DNA from: Yersinia massiliensis CCUG 53443
GTDB lineage: Bacteria > Pseudomonadota > Gammaproteobacteria > Enterobacterales > Enterobacteriaceae
Reading direction: 5' to 3'
DNA: 64,000 nt
Assembly: GCF_000312485.1 (NCBI RefSeq)
Contig: NZ_HE997643.1
Location: 1,688,381-1,752,380 of the forward strand
The position numbers and the translations under genes were made by a program. Each line of letters opens with the position of its first letter. Position 1 is the stretch's first letter. The notes under the pieces were generated by a model. The model saw nothing but the letters and a program-made list of their open reading frames with translations, was not told where the DNA came from and did not search any database. This document shows positions 1 to 9,688 of the stretch, in pieces.

Positions 1-134
1 ACCGCAGCACGGGTTTCCGGCCGGATGGCAGCGCTGTTGTTAAGGACGCGAGAGACGGTCGCCAGCGAAACGCCAGCCCGTGAGGCCACATCGCGGATCG
101 TAATATTGTGACCAGATGAATGCAGTGCGGTCAT
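1..134 (-). CDS. galS: GalS/GalR-type LacI-family repressor, N-terminal fragment
   Basis: Only the first 44 codons lie in the window; the gene continues past the left edge. The ATG at 134 opens a helix-turn-helix typical of LacI-family repressors (ITIRDVASRAGVS, then ATVSRVLNNS). This is close to GalS/GalR, which repress galactose and methyl-galactoside transport genes in response to galactose. The next gene is yeiB followed by folE, the order galS has in E. coli, which favours GalS over other LacI paralogues. About ten extra residues precede the conserved ITIRDVA, compared with E. coli GalS. A GalR/GalS-like operator and a CRP-like site lie upstream at 240-274, consistent with autoregulation. 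Confidence 0.8.
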   Translation of the reverse strand, partial: MTALHSSGHNITIRDVASRAGVSLATVSRVLNNSAAIRPETRAA

Positions 135-239
135 GGCCTTATCCTGTGAATATTACTTCATCAATAAGTCACCATGCGCACATTGGAATCAACTGGGCAT
201 GGCAGGTGGCCTATCCTACCCAGTTTGTTGAGTTTGCCA

Positions 240-255
240 CGTGAAATACGTCACA
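240..255 (-). promoter_or_regulatory. CRP-like binding site upstream of galS
   Basis: The sequence CGTGA-N6-TCACA matches the CRP consensus TGTGA-N6-TCACA at 9 of 10 half-site positions. It lies about 105 bp upstream of the galS start. E. coli galS is CRP-dependent, so the placement is sensible; binding is inferred only. Confidence 0.5.
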
Positions 256-258
256 AGA

Positions 259-274
259 AAGAAAACGTTTACAT
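259..274 (-). promoter_or_regulatory. GalR/GalS-like operator
   Basis: A 16-bp site with the palindromic centre AAACGTTT and a right half TTTACA resembles the gal operator GTGNAANCGNTTNCAC; the outer left half deviates. It sits four bases beyond the CRP-like site and upstream of galS, suggesting autorepression by GalS. Confidence 0.4.
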
Positions 275-318
275 ACAAATTTGCAACCCGCTCAAACATT
301 TTCCTCTGTTGGGCGGAT

Positions 319-1485
319 TCAGGGCTTGGTGTTGCGAGGTTGTAACGATTGGCCGCAGGCATATGCCGTTAATTTACGCCAGAGCCATTCGACGGGACCT
401 TGAGCAAAATAACGTAGCCAAAACAGCGAGAAAAGGATGTTACAGAGCCAGATAAAAGGCACCACCGCGAGCAATTGTAAGCGGTCCAACTGTTGATAGA
501 GACCAAAGTGATAGAAGATTAATGTGCACAGCAATGTTTGTAGCAAATAATTACTGAGCGCCATTCTGCCCACTTTTGCCAGCCAATGACTCGCACGCCA
601 GCCAGATAACGTAGGCCAATAGCCATAGAGTAGCGCCAGATACCCCACCGCCTGTAACGGCGCGCCTAACTCGCGGGGAACTTGCAGTAAAAAGCCTGTC
701 CAACGGTAATCCCAGCCCACTGCCCATTGCAGTGCCACGCCTGGAATTTGGATCACCAATGAAAGCGGTATCAAACAGGCCGCCATCAACCGATAATGGC
801 GCAAACTAAACTCGCCGCGCAACCAGCCACAACGCATTAAACCTGCACCAAAGAGCATGGAGCCCGCCAGTTCCCACCCGTACTGGGCACCGATCGCAAT
901 CAAATTGGATGAAAACAGATCCAGCCGGTTTTTCCATGCTTCCATGCCACCTTGTAACTTCCAGAATTGTTCATATTGCAGGTCAGCCAAACCCGGCAGC
1001 CAAAAACGGCCCGGTTCCCCCTGGGTAATAAACCCCAGTAGCAACAACACAGCGACCCCAATCAGATACAGCACCACACCAGTGCGCATTAAACTGGCGG
1101 CATCTTTGGCATCACGGATCATTCGCCAACACACCAGACCAATCAGACCATAAGCAAATAGAATGTCCCCATCCCAGAAAAAGATGCCATGAATCAATCC
1201 AAGCAAAAGCAAGAGGGATAAACGCGCCCGTATCCAGCTTTTGCCCCGCTTAAGCAGCAGTTCAAGCCCTGCACCAAACAGGATGGCAAAGATGAAGAGA
1301 AACTTCGCTTGCGCCACGATATCGAGTATGGCCCAAGTCCAGCTATCTGACAGCGAGGGAAGCCCCATATAGGCGGGGTTTAGGTAAGCAGCCTTTGGCA
1401 GGCCAAATGCGCTGATATTGAGCAGCAGAATGCCAAGAATGGCCAGCCCTCGCGCACTGTCTAACGTTGCGATGCGTTGACGCAT
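319..1485 (-). CDS. yeiB: DUF418 family inner-membrane protein YeiB
   Basis: A polytopic membrane protein of 388 residues with the DUF418 architecture. It opens with a motif close to E. coli YeiB (TLDSARGLAILGILLLNIS, then AYLNPAY), has a conserved FLFIFAILFGAG segment, and a C-terminal region ending QGPVEWLWRKLT. I chose the ATG at 1485 because MRQRIATLD aligns with the start of E. coli YeiB and an AGGA lies upstream; an ATG at 1494 is also possible. Its biochemical function is not established. It lies between galS and folE on the same strand, as in E. coli, with a 55-bp gap to folE. Confidence 0.85.
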   Translation of the reverse strand: MRQRIATLDSARGLAILGILLLNISAFGLPKAAYLNPAYMGLPSLSDSWTWAILDIVAQAKFLFIFAILFGAGLELLLKRGKSWIRARLSLLLLLGLIHGIFFWDGDILFAYGLIGLVCWRMIRDAKDAASLMRTGVVLYLIGVAVLLLLGFITQGEPGRFWLPGLADLQYEQFWKLQGGMEAWKNRLDLFSSNLIAIGAQYGWELAGSMLFGAGLMRCGWLRGEFSLRHYRLMAACLIPLSLVIQIPGVALQWAVGWDYRWTGFLLQVPRELGAPLQAVGYLALLYGYWPTLSGWRASHWLAKVGRMALSNYLLQTLLCTLIFYHFGLYQQLDRLQLLAVVPFIWLCNILFSLFWLRYFAQGPVEWLWRKLTAYACGQSLQPRNTKP

Positions 1486-1540
1486 ACCCGACATCCTGTG
1501 TACGGGCACCCATTGGTGCCCTCTTCTGGCAAAAGGCTAT

Positions 1541-2203
1541 TTAGCCGTGATGACGTACCGCGCGCAGGAATTCCTGACGGGTATTCTGGCTGGATTTGAA
1601 TAACCCACCCAATGACGTGGTGGTGGTCGCACTGGTTGCATCACGGATACCGCGTGCTTTGACGCAATAATGCACCGCATCAATCGAAACCGCGACATTA
1701 TTAGTACCCAGTAACGTCTGTAACGCCAACAATATTTGCTGGGTTAAGCGCTCTTGCACTTGCGGGCGCTGAGCAAAGAACTGCACGATGCGGTTGATTT
1801 TGGACAACCCAATCACGCTCTCTTTAGGAATATACGCCACGGTGGCTTTACCATCGATCGTCACAAAATGGTGCTCGCAAGTGCTGGTCAGGGTGATATC
1901 CCGTACCGTGACCATTTCATCGACCTTCATTTTGTTTTCAATCAAGGTAATTTTAGGGAAATTTTCGTAATCCAGTCCGGAGAAAATCTCATCAACATAC
2001 ATCTTGGCAATACGTCTTGGCGTATCCGCCAAACTATCGTCCGTTAAATCAAGATTCAATAACTGCATGACTTGCGTCATATGCGCTTCAATCTGGGTCT
2101 TGCGCGTTTTGGCATCTAACTCTTGCTTACGCAACGGGGTTTCGAGCCCACGAGCCAGCAGCGCTTCATGAACGAGCTCAGCTTCTTTACTTAGCGATGA
2201 CAT
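1541..2203 (-). CDS. folE: GTP cyclohydrolase I
   Basis: Converts GTP to 7,8-dihydroneopterin triphosphate, the first step of tetrahydrofolate synthesis, in the cytoplasm. The 220-residue product is almost collinear with E. coli FolE. The zinc ligands are visible as C109 and H112 in the STCEHHF motif and C180 in HYCVKARG, and the C-terminal RQEFLRAV is conserved. The ATG at 2203 is preceded by GGAG with a 6-nt spacer. A TTG further upstream would add four residues and lacks a ribosome site, so I reject it. It lies upstream of yeiB on the same strand. Confidence 0.96.
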   Translation of the reverse strand: MSSLSKEAELVHEALLARGLETPLRKQELDAKTRKTQIEAHMTQVMQLLNLDLTDDSLADTPRRIAKMYVDEIFSGLDYENFPKITLIENKMKVDEMVTVRDITLTSTCEHHFVTIDGKATVAYIPKESVIGLSKINRIVQFFAQRPQVQERLTQQILLALQTLLGTNNVAVSIDAVHYCVKARGIRDATSATTTTSLGGLFKSSQNTRQEFLRAVRHHG

Positions 2204-2368
2204 TCTTTTCTCCAACAGGCTACGCGTCCGGACGAAATAAACATGATGCAGATCACACCCGGATTTTGCTCCCCACTGTAGTTGAGAGCAAAATGATTAT
2301 CCAGTGATTGTTATTCATATCCAATTGTTCTATCTATCATGATGGATATAGAGCTTCAGCTCACGCCT

Positions 2369-3529
2369 TTAAACTGATTGCTCCACCACCCCTTCTCGAG
2401 CGCGGGCTGGCGTTTTAATCACCAGCGCGCCTGCAACGATCAGCGCGACAACCGCCACATAAAGTGCGGGTTCCAACCGATGGGTGAGCGTCGTCGAAAT
2501 CGCCGATAATATCGGGCCAACTAACTGCCCGATGGCATACCCCGTGGTGAGTAACCCCGCCATATAGCGCGTATGATCGGGCGCGAGTTCACGGCCATGC
2601 TGCAATGAAAGCTGCACCACACTGAGGAACCCGCCGCCGGTCAATAATGCCCCCAATGCCAGCCCGCTAACACCGGGGACTAACTCAGCACAAAGCACGC
2701 CAAGCGCCTGAATCCACAACGTCAACGCTAGACGCGTCTGCGAGGTTAGGCAATGACGAGTCAAAATGCCAATGGTGATGCCGATGACCGCAGCCCCACC
2801 GAATACCGGCCAAACAAATTGAGCAAACAGACTATCAGGGAAACGAGCAGTGGCCATTTGTGACAGAAAAGTCGCCGGTAGAATATAGCCAAACCCCGCC
2901 AAACTATAGCTCCACACCAAGCGTTTTAGCGCCGGTGTTAAGGTCAATGGCACTGCTGCAATGTGTGGGCGATGTAATTCACCGCCACGTGGCAGATTGA
3001 TGCTTATCGCGGCAATAATAATCAGCGCCAATGTGCCATACACTGTCCACGCTTGCGCTGCAGATAACCCATAGCTATGAATCAGCACCGCAAGCATACC
3101 GCTGATGAAGATACCGGCCCCTGGCCCAGCAAAGACCGCAGCGCTGAGTGCCGGACGGCCATAATGCGCCAAGCGTTCATTGGTCCACGCCGCGATCAGC
3201 ACCATTGACCAACCACTGGCCCAACCAATCGCAAAGCGCACAGTGCCATGCCACCATGCGCCTTCAACGACTGCCGAGAGCAGTGTGAGTGCCACTGCTC
3301 CCCAGAGCCCCAGCCATAAGCGCCGTTCCACATGACGACTGGCACGCATGGCGTCAAAGGCACCAAATAAGTAGCCCAGATAATTAAAGGCGGCAACCAA
3401 CCCCGCACCGGTCAATGTGAATTGATGTTCTGCAATCATCAATGGCACTTGCGGCGTAAAAGCAAAGCGTCCAATGCCCATGGCGACCACTAAGGCTAGA
3501 AAGCCACTTAGTGCAATTCTTAAAGCCAT
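2369..3529 (-). CDS. YbfB/YjiJ-family MFS transporter
   Basis: A 386-residue protein with about 12 hydrophobic helices. It opens with a signature typical of the YbfB/YjiJ branch of the major facilitator superfamily (ALSGFLALVVAMGIGRFAFTP). It is an inner-membrane transporter; the substrate is unknown. It is divergent from the LysR-family gene that starts at 3668, with 138 bp between the two starts. That is the usual arrangement for a transporter controlled by the adjacent regulator. E. coli has a formylglutathione hydrolase gene next to folE, whereas here this transporter takes that place. Confidence 0.75.
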   Translation of the reverse strand: MALRIALSGFLALVVAMGIGRFAFTPQVPLMIAEHQFTLTGAGLVAAFNYLGYLFGAFDAMRASRHVERRLWLGLWGAVALTLLSAVVEGAWWHGTVRFAIGWASGWSMVLIAAWTNERLAHYGRPALSAAVFAGPGAGIFISGMLAVLIHSYGLSAAQAWTVYGTLALIIIAAISINLPRGGELHRPHIAAVPLTLTPALKRLVWSYSLAGFGYILPATFLSQMATARFPDSLFAQFVWPVFGGAAVIGITIGILTRHCLTSQTRLALTLWIQALGVLCAELVPGVSGLALGALLTGGGFLSVVQLSLQHGRELAPDHTRYMAGLLTTGYAIGQLVGPILSAISTTLTHRLEPALYVAVVALIVAGALVIKTPARAREGVVEQSV

Positions 3530-3667
3530 TCATCTCACCTATTTGTTGCGCTGTCAGTTGAGAAATCTGCCAGTGGGTTAAAAGAAAGTTGCCAATATCA
3601 TGCCTGAGCATTAGAATCACAAAAAATGAATAATAATTACCAAGTTCATCACGAAAAGAGAACACTT

Positions 3668-4540
3668 ATGGATCTGACCCAGCTACGCATGTTTTGTTGC
3701 GTGGCAGAAACCGGTTCCGTTGCTCGAGCAGCGGAGCAGATGCACCGCGTACCTTCAAATCTCACCACTCGCCTACGCCAACTCGAAATTGAGTTAGGTG
3801 CGGATCTGTTTATCCGTGAAAAGCAGCGCCTACGCCTTTCTCCAATGGGACATAACTTTTTGTGTTATGCCCACCGAATTCTGGCATTGAGCGATGAAGC
3901 GATGCGCATTACCCATGCAGGCGAACCTGCCGGTAACTTCCCCATCGGATCGATGGAAAGCACGGCCGCTACCCGCTTGCCTAGCTTGCTGGCGGCTTAT
4001 CATCAACGCTTTCCCAACGTCACGCTGTCACTCACCACCGGCACGTCAGGCGAAATCATTGAACAAGTCCGTGCGGGGACATTGGCAACGGCGCTGGTTG
4101 ATGGCCCAGTCCAACACGATGAACTGCACGGCTGTCGCTCTTTCGAAGAGCAACTGGTGCTGATTTCATGTTTGGACCATCCGCCCATTCGGCAAGCCCG
4201 CGATGCCGTCGATGAGACATTGTTTGCCTTTCGCACCAGTTGTTCATACCGGCTACGCTTAGAAGGTTGGTTCCATCAAGCAGGTATCTTACCGGGGCCT
4301 ATCATGGAGATTCAGTCCTATCATGCCATGCTGGCGTGTGTCGCCAGCGGAGCCGGATTAGCACTGATCCCACATTCCGTATTAGCGCTATTGCCCGGCC
4401 ATGAACGGGTGCTAGTCCATCTATTACCCAGCGAGATTGCCGATACAGCCACTTGGCTCATCTGGCGTAAAGACGCCTTTAGTCCCAATGTCCGCGCGCT
4501 AAAAGAGTTGATCATCGAGCAATTTGATATTGATGATTAA
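3668..4540 (+). CDS. LysR-family regulator, PtrR/YneJ-like
   Basis: A 290-residue LysR-type transcription factor. The N-terminal winged helix-turn-helix (DLTQLRMFCCVAETGSVARA, then HRVPSNLTTRLRQLE) and the effector domain with AFRTSCSYR and SYHAMLACVASGAGLALIP closely resemble E. coli PtrR (YneJ), a regulator of putrescine utilisation. The ATG at 3668 gives the canonical LysR start; an in-frame ATG at 3626 would add 14 non-conserved residues. It is divergent from the MFS gene and upstream of frmA. E. coli frmAB is controlled by FrmR, which is not visible here. The actual targets are uncertain. Confidence 0.75.
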   Translation: MDLTQLRMFCCVAETGSVARAAEQMHRVPSNLTTRLRQLEIELGADLFIREKQRLRLSPMGHNFLCYAHRILALSDEAMRITHAGEPAGNFPIGSMESTAATRLPSLLAAYHQRFPNVTLSLTTGTSGEIIEQVRAGTLATALVDGPVQHDELHGCRSFEEQLVLISCLDHPPIRQARDAVDETLFAFRTSCSYRLRLEGWFHQAGILPGPIMEIQSYHAMLACVASGAGLALIPHSVLALLPGHERVLVHLLPSEIADTATWLIWRKDAFSPNVRALKELIIEQFDIDD

Positions 4541-4646
4541 GCGAACGGCACTGCATTTTCCGGTCATAATCTATACAAGAAAATGTTGCGACTCAGTCAA
4601 AAACCCAATGCAACATATATGATACATAAAGAATATATTTATATAA

Positions 4647-5855
<1,209 letters not shown>

Positions 5856-5884
5856 AATAAGTCGACCAAGGAGGCAGACGCCGC

Positions 5885-6727
5885 ATGAATATGTCACTTG
5901 AACTTCTCGAAGAGCACCGGATGTTTGGTGGATGGCAGCAACGCTATCGCCATGCCGCTAGCAGCCTGAATTGCAATATGACGTTCAGCATCTATCTGCC
6001 ACCACCACGGGATGATAACCCGCCACCGGTACTGTATTGGCTGTCAGGGCTGACATGTAATGATGAAAACTTTACGTTAAAAGCGGGCGCGCAGCGGATT
6101 GCTGCTGAACTGGGTATTGTGCTAGTGATGCCTGATACCAGCCCGCGCGGAGAGGATGTACCGAACGATGAAGGCTATGATTTGGGTCAAGGCGCGGGGT
6201 TCTATCTGAATGCAACGCAAGCGCCTTGGTCGACGCATTTTCGGATGTACGACTATATCAGCCAAGAATTGCCCGCCTTAATCCGCGAGCATTTTAGTGT
6301 CAGTGGTCGTCAATCTATCTGCGGGCATTCAATGGGCGGTCATGGTGCATTGATGTTGGCATTGCGTAACCCTCAGCAATATCAATCAGCATCTGCCTTC
6401 GCACCAATCGTTAATCCATGCCAAGTGCCTTGGGGCCGCAAAGCTTTTACGGCCTATTTGGGCAATGACGAAAGCCAATGGCTGCAATATGATAGTTGCC
6501 ATTTATTGACTCATGCACAAGTTCCGCTACCAATGTTGGTCGATCAAGGTGATGGTGATCAGTTCCTCGCGGAGCAGTTGCAGCCAGCAAAATTAGCCGA
6601 ATTGGCGCGTCAGCGTGATTGGCCACTGACGCTTCGGATTCAACCCGGTTATGACCATAGCTATTTCACCATAGCGACCTTTATTGAAGATCATTTACGT
6701 TTCCATGCTGAGTATTTGCACGCGTAA
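5885..6727 (+). CDS. frmB: S-formylglutathione hydrolase
   Basis: Hydrolyses S-formylglutathione to formate and glutathione, completing the pathway begun by FrmA. It is a 280-residue esterase-D-type alpha/beta hydrolase. The nucleophile is S149 in [17 protein letters not shown] forms the oxyanion region, and the catalytic His is probably in GYDHSYF near the C terminus. DTSPRG and [13 protein letters not shown] are family signatures. It has no signal peptide, so it is cytoplasmic. AAGGAGG precedes the start. A rho-independent terminator at 6766-6788 closes the frmA-frmB unit. Confidence 0.94.
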   Translation: MNMSLELLEEHRMFGGWQQRYRHAASSLNCNMTFSIYLPPPRDDNPPPVLYWLSGLTCNDENFTLKAGAQRIAAELGIVLVMPDTSPRGEDVPNDEGYDLGQGAGFYLNATQAPWSTHFRMYDYISQELPALIREHFSVSGRQSICGHSMGGHGALMLALRNPQQYQSASAFAPIVNPCQVPWGRKAFTAYLGNDESQWLQYDSCHLLTHAQVPLPMLVDQGDGDQFLAEQLQPAKLAELARQRDWPLTLRIQPGYDHSYFTIATFIEDHLRFHAEYLHA

Positions 6728-6765
6728 CGCTAATTAATAATGTCGCTCTCAATTAATGTCATCTC

Positions 6766-6788
6766 AAGCTCCTACGGGGGCTTTTTTT
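6766..6788 (+). terminator. Rho-independent terminator after frmB
   Basis: The stem AAGCTCC / GGGGCTT (one G-T pair) with a 4-nt loop is followed by a T run. It separates frmAB from the dar island. Confidence 0.8.
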
Positions 6789-6886
6789 ATGCGTTATATA
6801 ATGAGTGATAGCTGTTACATTAATAATTAATAAATAGCGACTACAGAATTCAATAATAATTAACACAATTGAATATTATAAAAATT

Positions 6887-6901
6887 AGCTTAAATTAAGC
6901 T
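6887..6901. promoter_or_regulatory. 15-bp palindrome upstream of the putative darA promoter
   Basis: AGCTTAA-A-TTAAGCT is a perfect inverted repeat with 7-bp arms. It lies nine bases upstream of the candidate -35 element of darA, so it could be an operator. In DNA this AT-rich, chance palindromes are common. Confidence 0.3.
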
Positions 6902-6909
6902 TAAAAAAT

Positions 6910-6938
6910 TTGATAATCAAGTCAAAAAGAATTACAAA
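6910..6938 (+). promoter_or_regulatory. Candidate sigma-70 promoter of darA
   Basis: TTGATA at 6910-6915 and TACAAA at 6933-6938 are separated by 17 bp. Transcription would begin near 6945, giving a leader of about 60 nt before darA. This is a pattern match only, in AT-rich DNA. Confidence 0.3.
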
Positions 6939-7003
6939 TAAATGGCACCGAGAACACTCATTATGGACAAGCTATTAATTTCATCAATACAATGGAGCTT
7001 TAT

Positions 7004-7204
7004 ATGTCTATTTCATTTCAGCATCAAAGAAAGAACAATGATCAAAATTTGTTGGCATTAAAAAGTAAACTGCAATCGTTAGGAGAGTCATTCAGTCATC
7101 ACTCATTATATATTAGCAATAGCGAATTAGATAAAATAAGAAATAGTCTTGCAAAGACAAAAATAACAGCATGGAACTGGTCAAAGAGTTTCACCGAAAA
7201 CTAA
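7004..7204 (+). CDS. darA: Darobactin precursor peptide DarA
   Basis: A 66-residue RiPP precursor. The ATG at 7004 has GGAG six bases upstream; that GGAG overlaps an in-frame ATG at 6992, which I therefore reject. Residues 1-56 form a hydrophilic leader. Residues 57-63 (bases 7172-7192) are WNWSKSF, identical to the darobactin A core, preceded by ITA and followed by a three-residue tail, TEN. In darobactin, W1 is joined to W3 by an ether bond and W3 to K5 by a carbon-carbon bond, and the folded peptide plugs the BamA lateral gate. Genes for the exporter and the radical SAM enzyme follow directly on the same strand. No other reading frame explains this stretch. Confidence 0.93.
   Translation: MSISFQHQRKNNDQNLLALKSKLQSLGESFSHHSLYISNSELDKIRNSLAKTKITAWNWSKSFTEN
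7172..7192 (+). other. Darobactin core heptapeptide-coding segment
   Basis: These seven codons encode W-N-W-S-K-S-F, the darobactin A core. The crosslinked positions (two Trp two residues apart, Lys two residues after the second) are all present. Cleavage would have to occur after Ala56 and after Phe63. Confidence 0.9.
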
Positions 7205-7227
7205 GTGATAAAAACGGTTAAAAAACC

Positions 7228-7258
7228 AATTAGGCCAACAAGTCATTGTGGTCTAATT
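7228..7258 (+). terminator. Hairpin between darA and darB (possible attenuator)
   Basis: The outer stem AATTAGGCC / GGTCTAATT (9 bp, one G-T) encloses an inner ACAA-gtca-TTGT stem with a single bulged A. Only four T residues end the outer arm, so termination would be partial. It lies 24 nt after the darA stop and 53 nt before darB. This is where RiPP operons often hold a weak terminator or processing hairpin that keeps precursor mRNA in excess. Confidence 0.5.
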
Positions 7259-7310
7259 TTAACTCACTATCTCATCCGCGCTAAAATAATTAAAACACGA
7301 GATATACTGC

Positions 7311-9683
7311 ATGTTTATGAGTGAATTTCTAAATGATGTAAAGTTAAGTCCAATGACAACTATATTGGCCCTCGCAATAACTGCGCTGGGGATGGTTTCA
7401 TCATTTTTAGTCGTTCTACTTTATGTGACAGATAGCGGAATTGAAAAGCATCATGTTAATTACGAGCAAACTTATCGTATAGAAACTCAATTCAATTTAC
7501 CGAGCGGTGATAGCGTTAAATCAGCTCAAGTCCCCTTACCGCTCCTTTCTGTATTACAAAATGAAAATGATATTAAGGAGACGGCTTTTGCGCTGCGCTT
7601 ATTCATGAATTTACATGCCAAAGGACAGACGCATACTCAAGTCGATATCTTCGTAGTGAGTCCAAACTTCTTCAATGTCATCACACCTTACAAAGGGAAA
7701 ATCCCCAATCTGACCCAAAATGAAATCATCATCACGCCAGAGTTTAATGACCAGTATCTTCAATTAGATAACCCTAGAGGGCATATCATTACATTGGGAG
7801 ACAAAGGCCAATACGTTATAAAAGAGGTCGTCGAATTCGTTAACACCAACCGATTAAATGTACAGGCTGTTATCGCTTTCTCTCCAGAGTTAATCGAGGA
7901 TTATCATGATAAGCGGCATGATTGGTACGATATGCATGCCTACGCTTATATCACAATGAAACCCAGCGGGAAGCCAAGCAATGATCGGCTGAATGCACTC
8001 GTTACCCAATATGCACCTCAACTTCCAGGTGCCCCTTTTAGCCCCGAAGAATTCATACAGTTATCTGCTCGTCCTATCACAGACATCCATTATGATCATG
8101 AATTGCCGGATGAAATGAGCAAAGTAATATCAAAAGCATATATATATACTGTATATGCTGCAGGAATCTTTATTTCTCTAGTGACCATCATGAATTTTTT
8201 TAATTTAAATAATGTCATTAATAGTCATAAAAAAAGTAGCTTTCAGATAAAGAAATCGATAGGTGCATCACACATTCAACTGTTAGTTGAATCACTAACT
8301 ATTGCAACGGTTCAGTTAATTCTTGTTTTTGGGTTGGCAATAATATTTTTGGCAGCCTTGATGTATTTCTCTGTTGGCTTCAAAGAGCTAATACTAATGA
8401 CAGAGATAAGCCAGATATACTCTTCGTTCATTACTGTTCTCACCTTTATCTATCTAGCAGTATTACTCTCTCATCTAATTTATCTCAGTACTGTGGTTTT
8501 CCCCAATCATACTAACCACAGTAATACGTATAATGAACAATCTTTGTCACGTAACCTGCATCAGTCTTTATTATGCCTACAGATAATCGTTGCCAGTGTC
8601 ATCATTTTTTTATGGGCTGGCATCATGACACAGAATGACTTTATGCAACATCATCATTTTGGCTATGAAAAAGCAAATGTAATAACATTTCCTCTAAGTG
8701 AACAATTGAAACAGCCCGCATCATTAAATAACCTGCAAGATGAAATGAAAAACAGTACTGGAGGTGGAACTCTTTCGCTCAGTAGTTGGCTGCCTTTTGA
8801 CCATTCGAAACATAGCATCTCAATATTTCATCATAATCAGCAAGAGAAAGATAAACTAGCCTCGGTTAATATTATTCAGGCAAATAAAAATTTCATTGAA
8901 ACATGGGGATTAAAAACAATCGCGGGGCGTGAAAATCTCATTTTGGCTAGTGATGACGATGATGTTGGTCATGCCATAGTGACAAAATCCTTTATGGCTA
9001 CTATGGGGTTTTCGTCTTTCGATAAAATCCTCAATACTGATTTTTATATTAATCATCATGGTATGGATAAAAAAGTACGCCTTCTCCGAGTCATAAATGA
9101 TTTTTATCTCTCAGAACCAAATGAAGATTTTGCTCCACTTCTCATACTCATTGAAAATAAAGTGCAAAAATACGGTGCTTTGAAAGTTAACCAGATAACA
9201 GACATGACTATAGTAAAAAGCCTACTAGAGCGGCATCATGTTGCTCCAGAAAAAATAAAAACAGTTGAACATTTACATGAAGACTATTTCAGCAATAGTC
9301 AATTAATAAATAAAACCGTCAATACGGTAACTTTTATTGCAATTTTATTGATAACAATAAGCACAATAATTATTGGCATATCAGAGACAAGAAGAATAAA
9401 GAAAACATTAATGATAATGGACGCCATTGGTGGATCAATTTACACTCACATCCTATATTTCATACAACAAAACATCTTACCTATTGCTATCGCTACAGTG
9501 ATAGCCATTCCTATCGGATTTTTACTATTAGACTTATGGTTAAATCAATATGATATGATCAACAGTCTATCCTATATCTATGCTACGGCAGCACTTTTGA
9601 TCTTATTCATGAGTTTAATTTTTGTCATGAGCATTACGTTAATCATTAATCAACACTCAATTATTATCGGAAATAAAAAATAG
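7311..9683 (+). CDS. darB: Darobactin exporter permease DarB (FtsX/MacB-type)
   Basis: A 790-residue ABC permease. One transmembrane helix near residues 17-39 is followed by a large extracytoplasmic MacB-like domain, a cluster of helices (about 280-400), a helix near 425, a second extracytoplasmic domain and a last group of three helices (about 675-785). This is a duplicated FtsX layout without an ATPase domain. The ATPase is the separate darD. With DarC and DarD it should form a MacAB-like pump exporting mature darobactin from the periplasmic side or inner membrane. The ATG at 7311 or 7317 could start it. Codon use is AT-rich, like the rest of the island. Confidence 0.85.
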   Translation: MFMSEFLNDVKLSPMTTILALAITALGMVSSFLVVLLYVTDSGIEKHHVNYEQTYRIETQFNLPSGDSVKSAQVPLPLLSVLQNENDIKETAFALRLFMNLHAKGQTHTQVDIFVVSPNFFNVITPYKGKIPNLTQNEIIITPEFNDQYLQLDNPRGHIITLGDKGQYVIKEVVEFVNTNRLNVQAVIAFSPELIEDYHDKRHDWYDMHAYAYITMKPSGKPSNDRLNALVTQYAPQLPGAPFSPEEFIQLSARPITDIHYDHELPDEMSKVISKAYIYTVYAAGIFISLVTIMNFFNLNNVINSHKKSSFQIKKSIGASHIQLLVESLTIATVQLILVFGLAIIFLAALMYFSVGFKELILMTEISQIYSSFITVLTFIYLAVLLSHLIYLSTVVFPNHTNHSNTYNEQSLSRNLHQSLLCLQIIVASVIIFLWAGIMTQNDFMQHHHFGYEKANVITFPLSEQLKQPASLNNLQDEMKNSTGGGTLSLSSWLPFDHSKHSISIFHHNQQEKDKLASVNIIQANKNFIETWGLKTIAGRENLILASDDDDVGHAIVTKSFMATMGFSSFDKILNTDFYINHHGMDKKVRLLRVINDFYLSEPNEDFAPLLILIENKVQKYGALKVNQITDMTIVKSLLERHHVAPEKIKTVEHLHEDYFSNSQLINKTVNTVTFIAILLITISTIIIGISETRRIKKTLMIMDAIGGSIYTHILYFIQQNILPIAIATVIAIPIGFLLLDLWLNQYDMINSLSYIYATAALLILFMSLIFVMSITLIINQHSIIIGNKK

Positions 9684-9688
9684 CCATT

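Noticed and set aside
174-455. Short plus-strand frame between galS and yeiB
   Set aside because: It overlaps the yeiB 3' end and the galS control sites, and no ribosome site or family resemblance is visible.
6992-7204. 70-residue version of the DarA frame starting at 6992
   Set aside because: The ATG at 6992 overlaps the GGAG that is the natural ribosome site of the ATG at 7004, and it has no site of its own.
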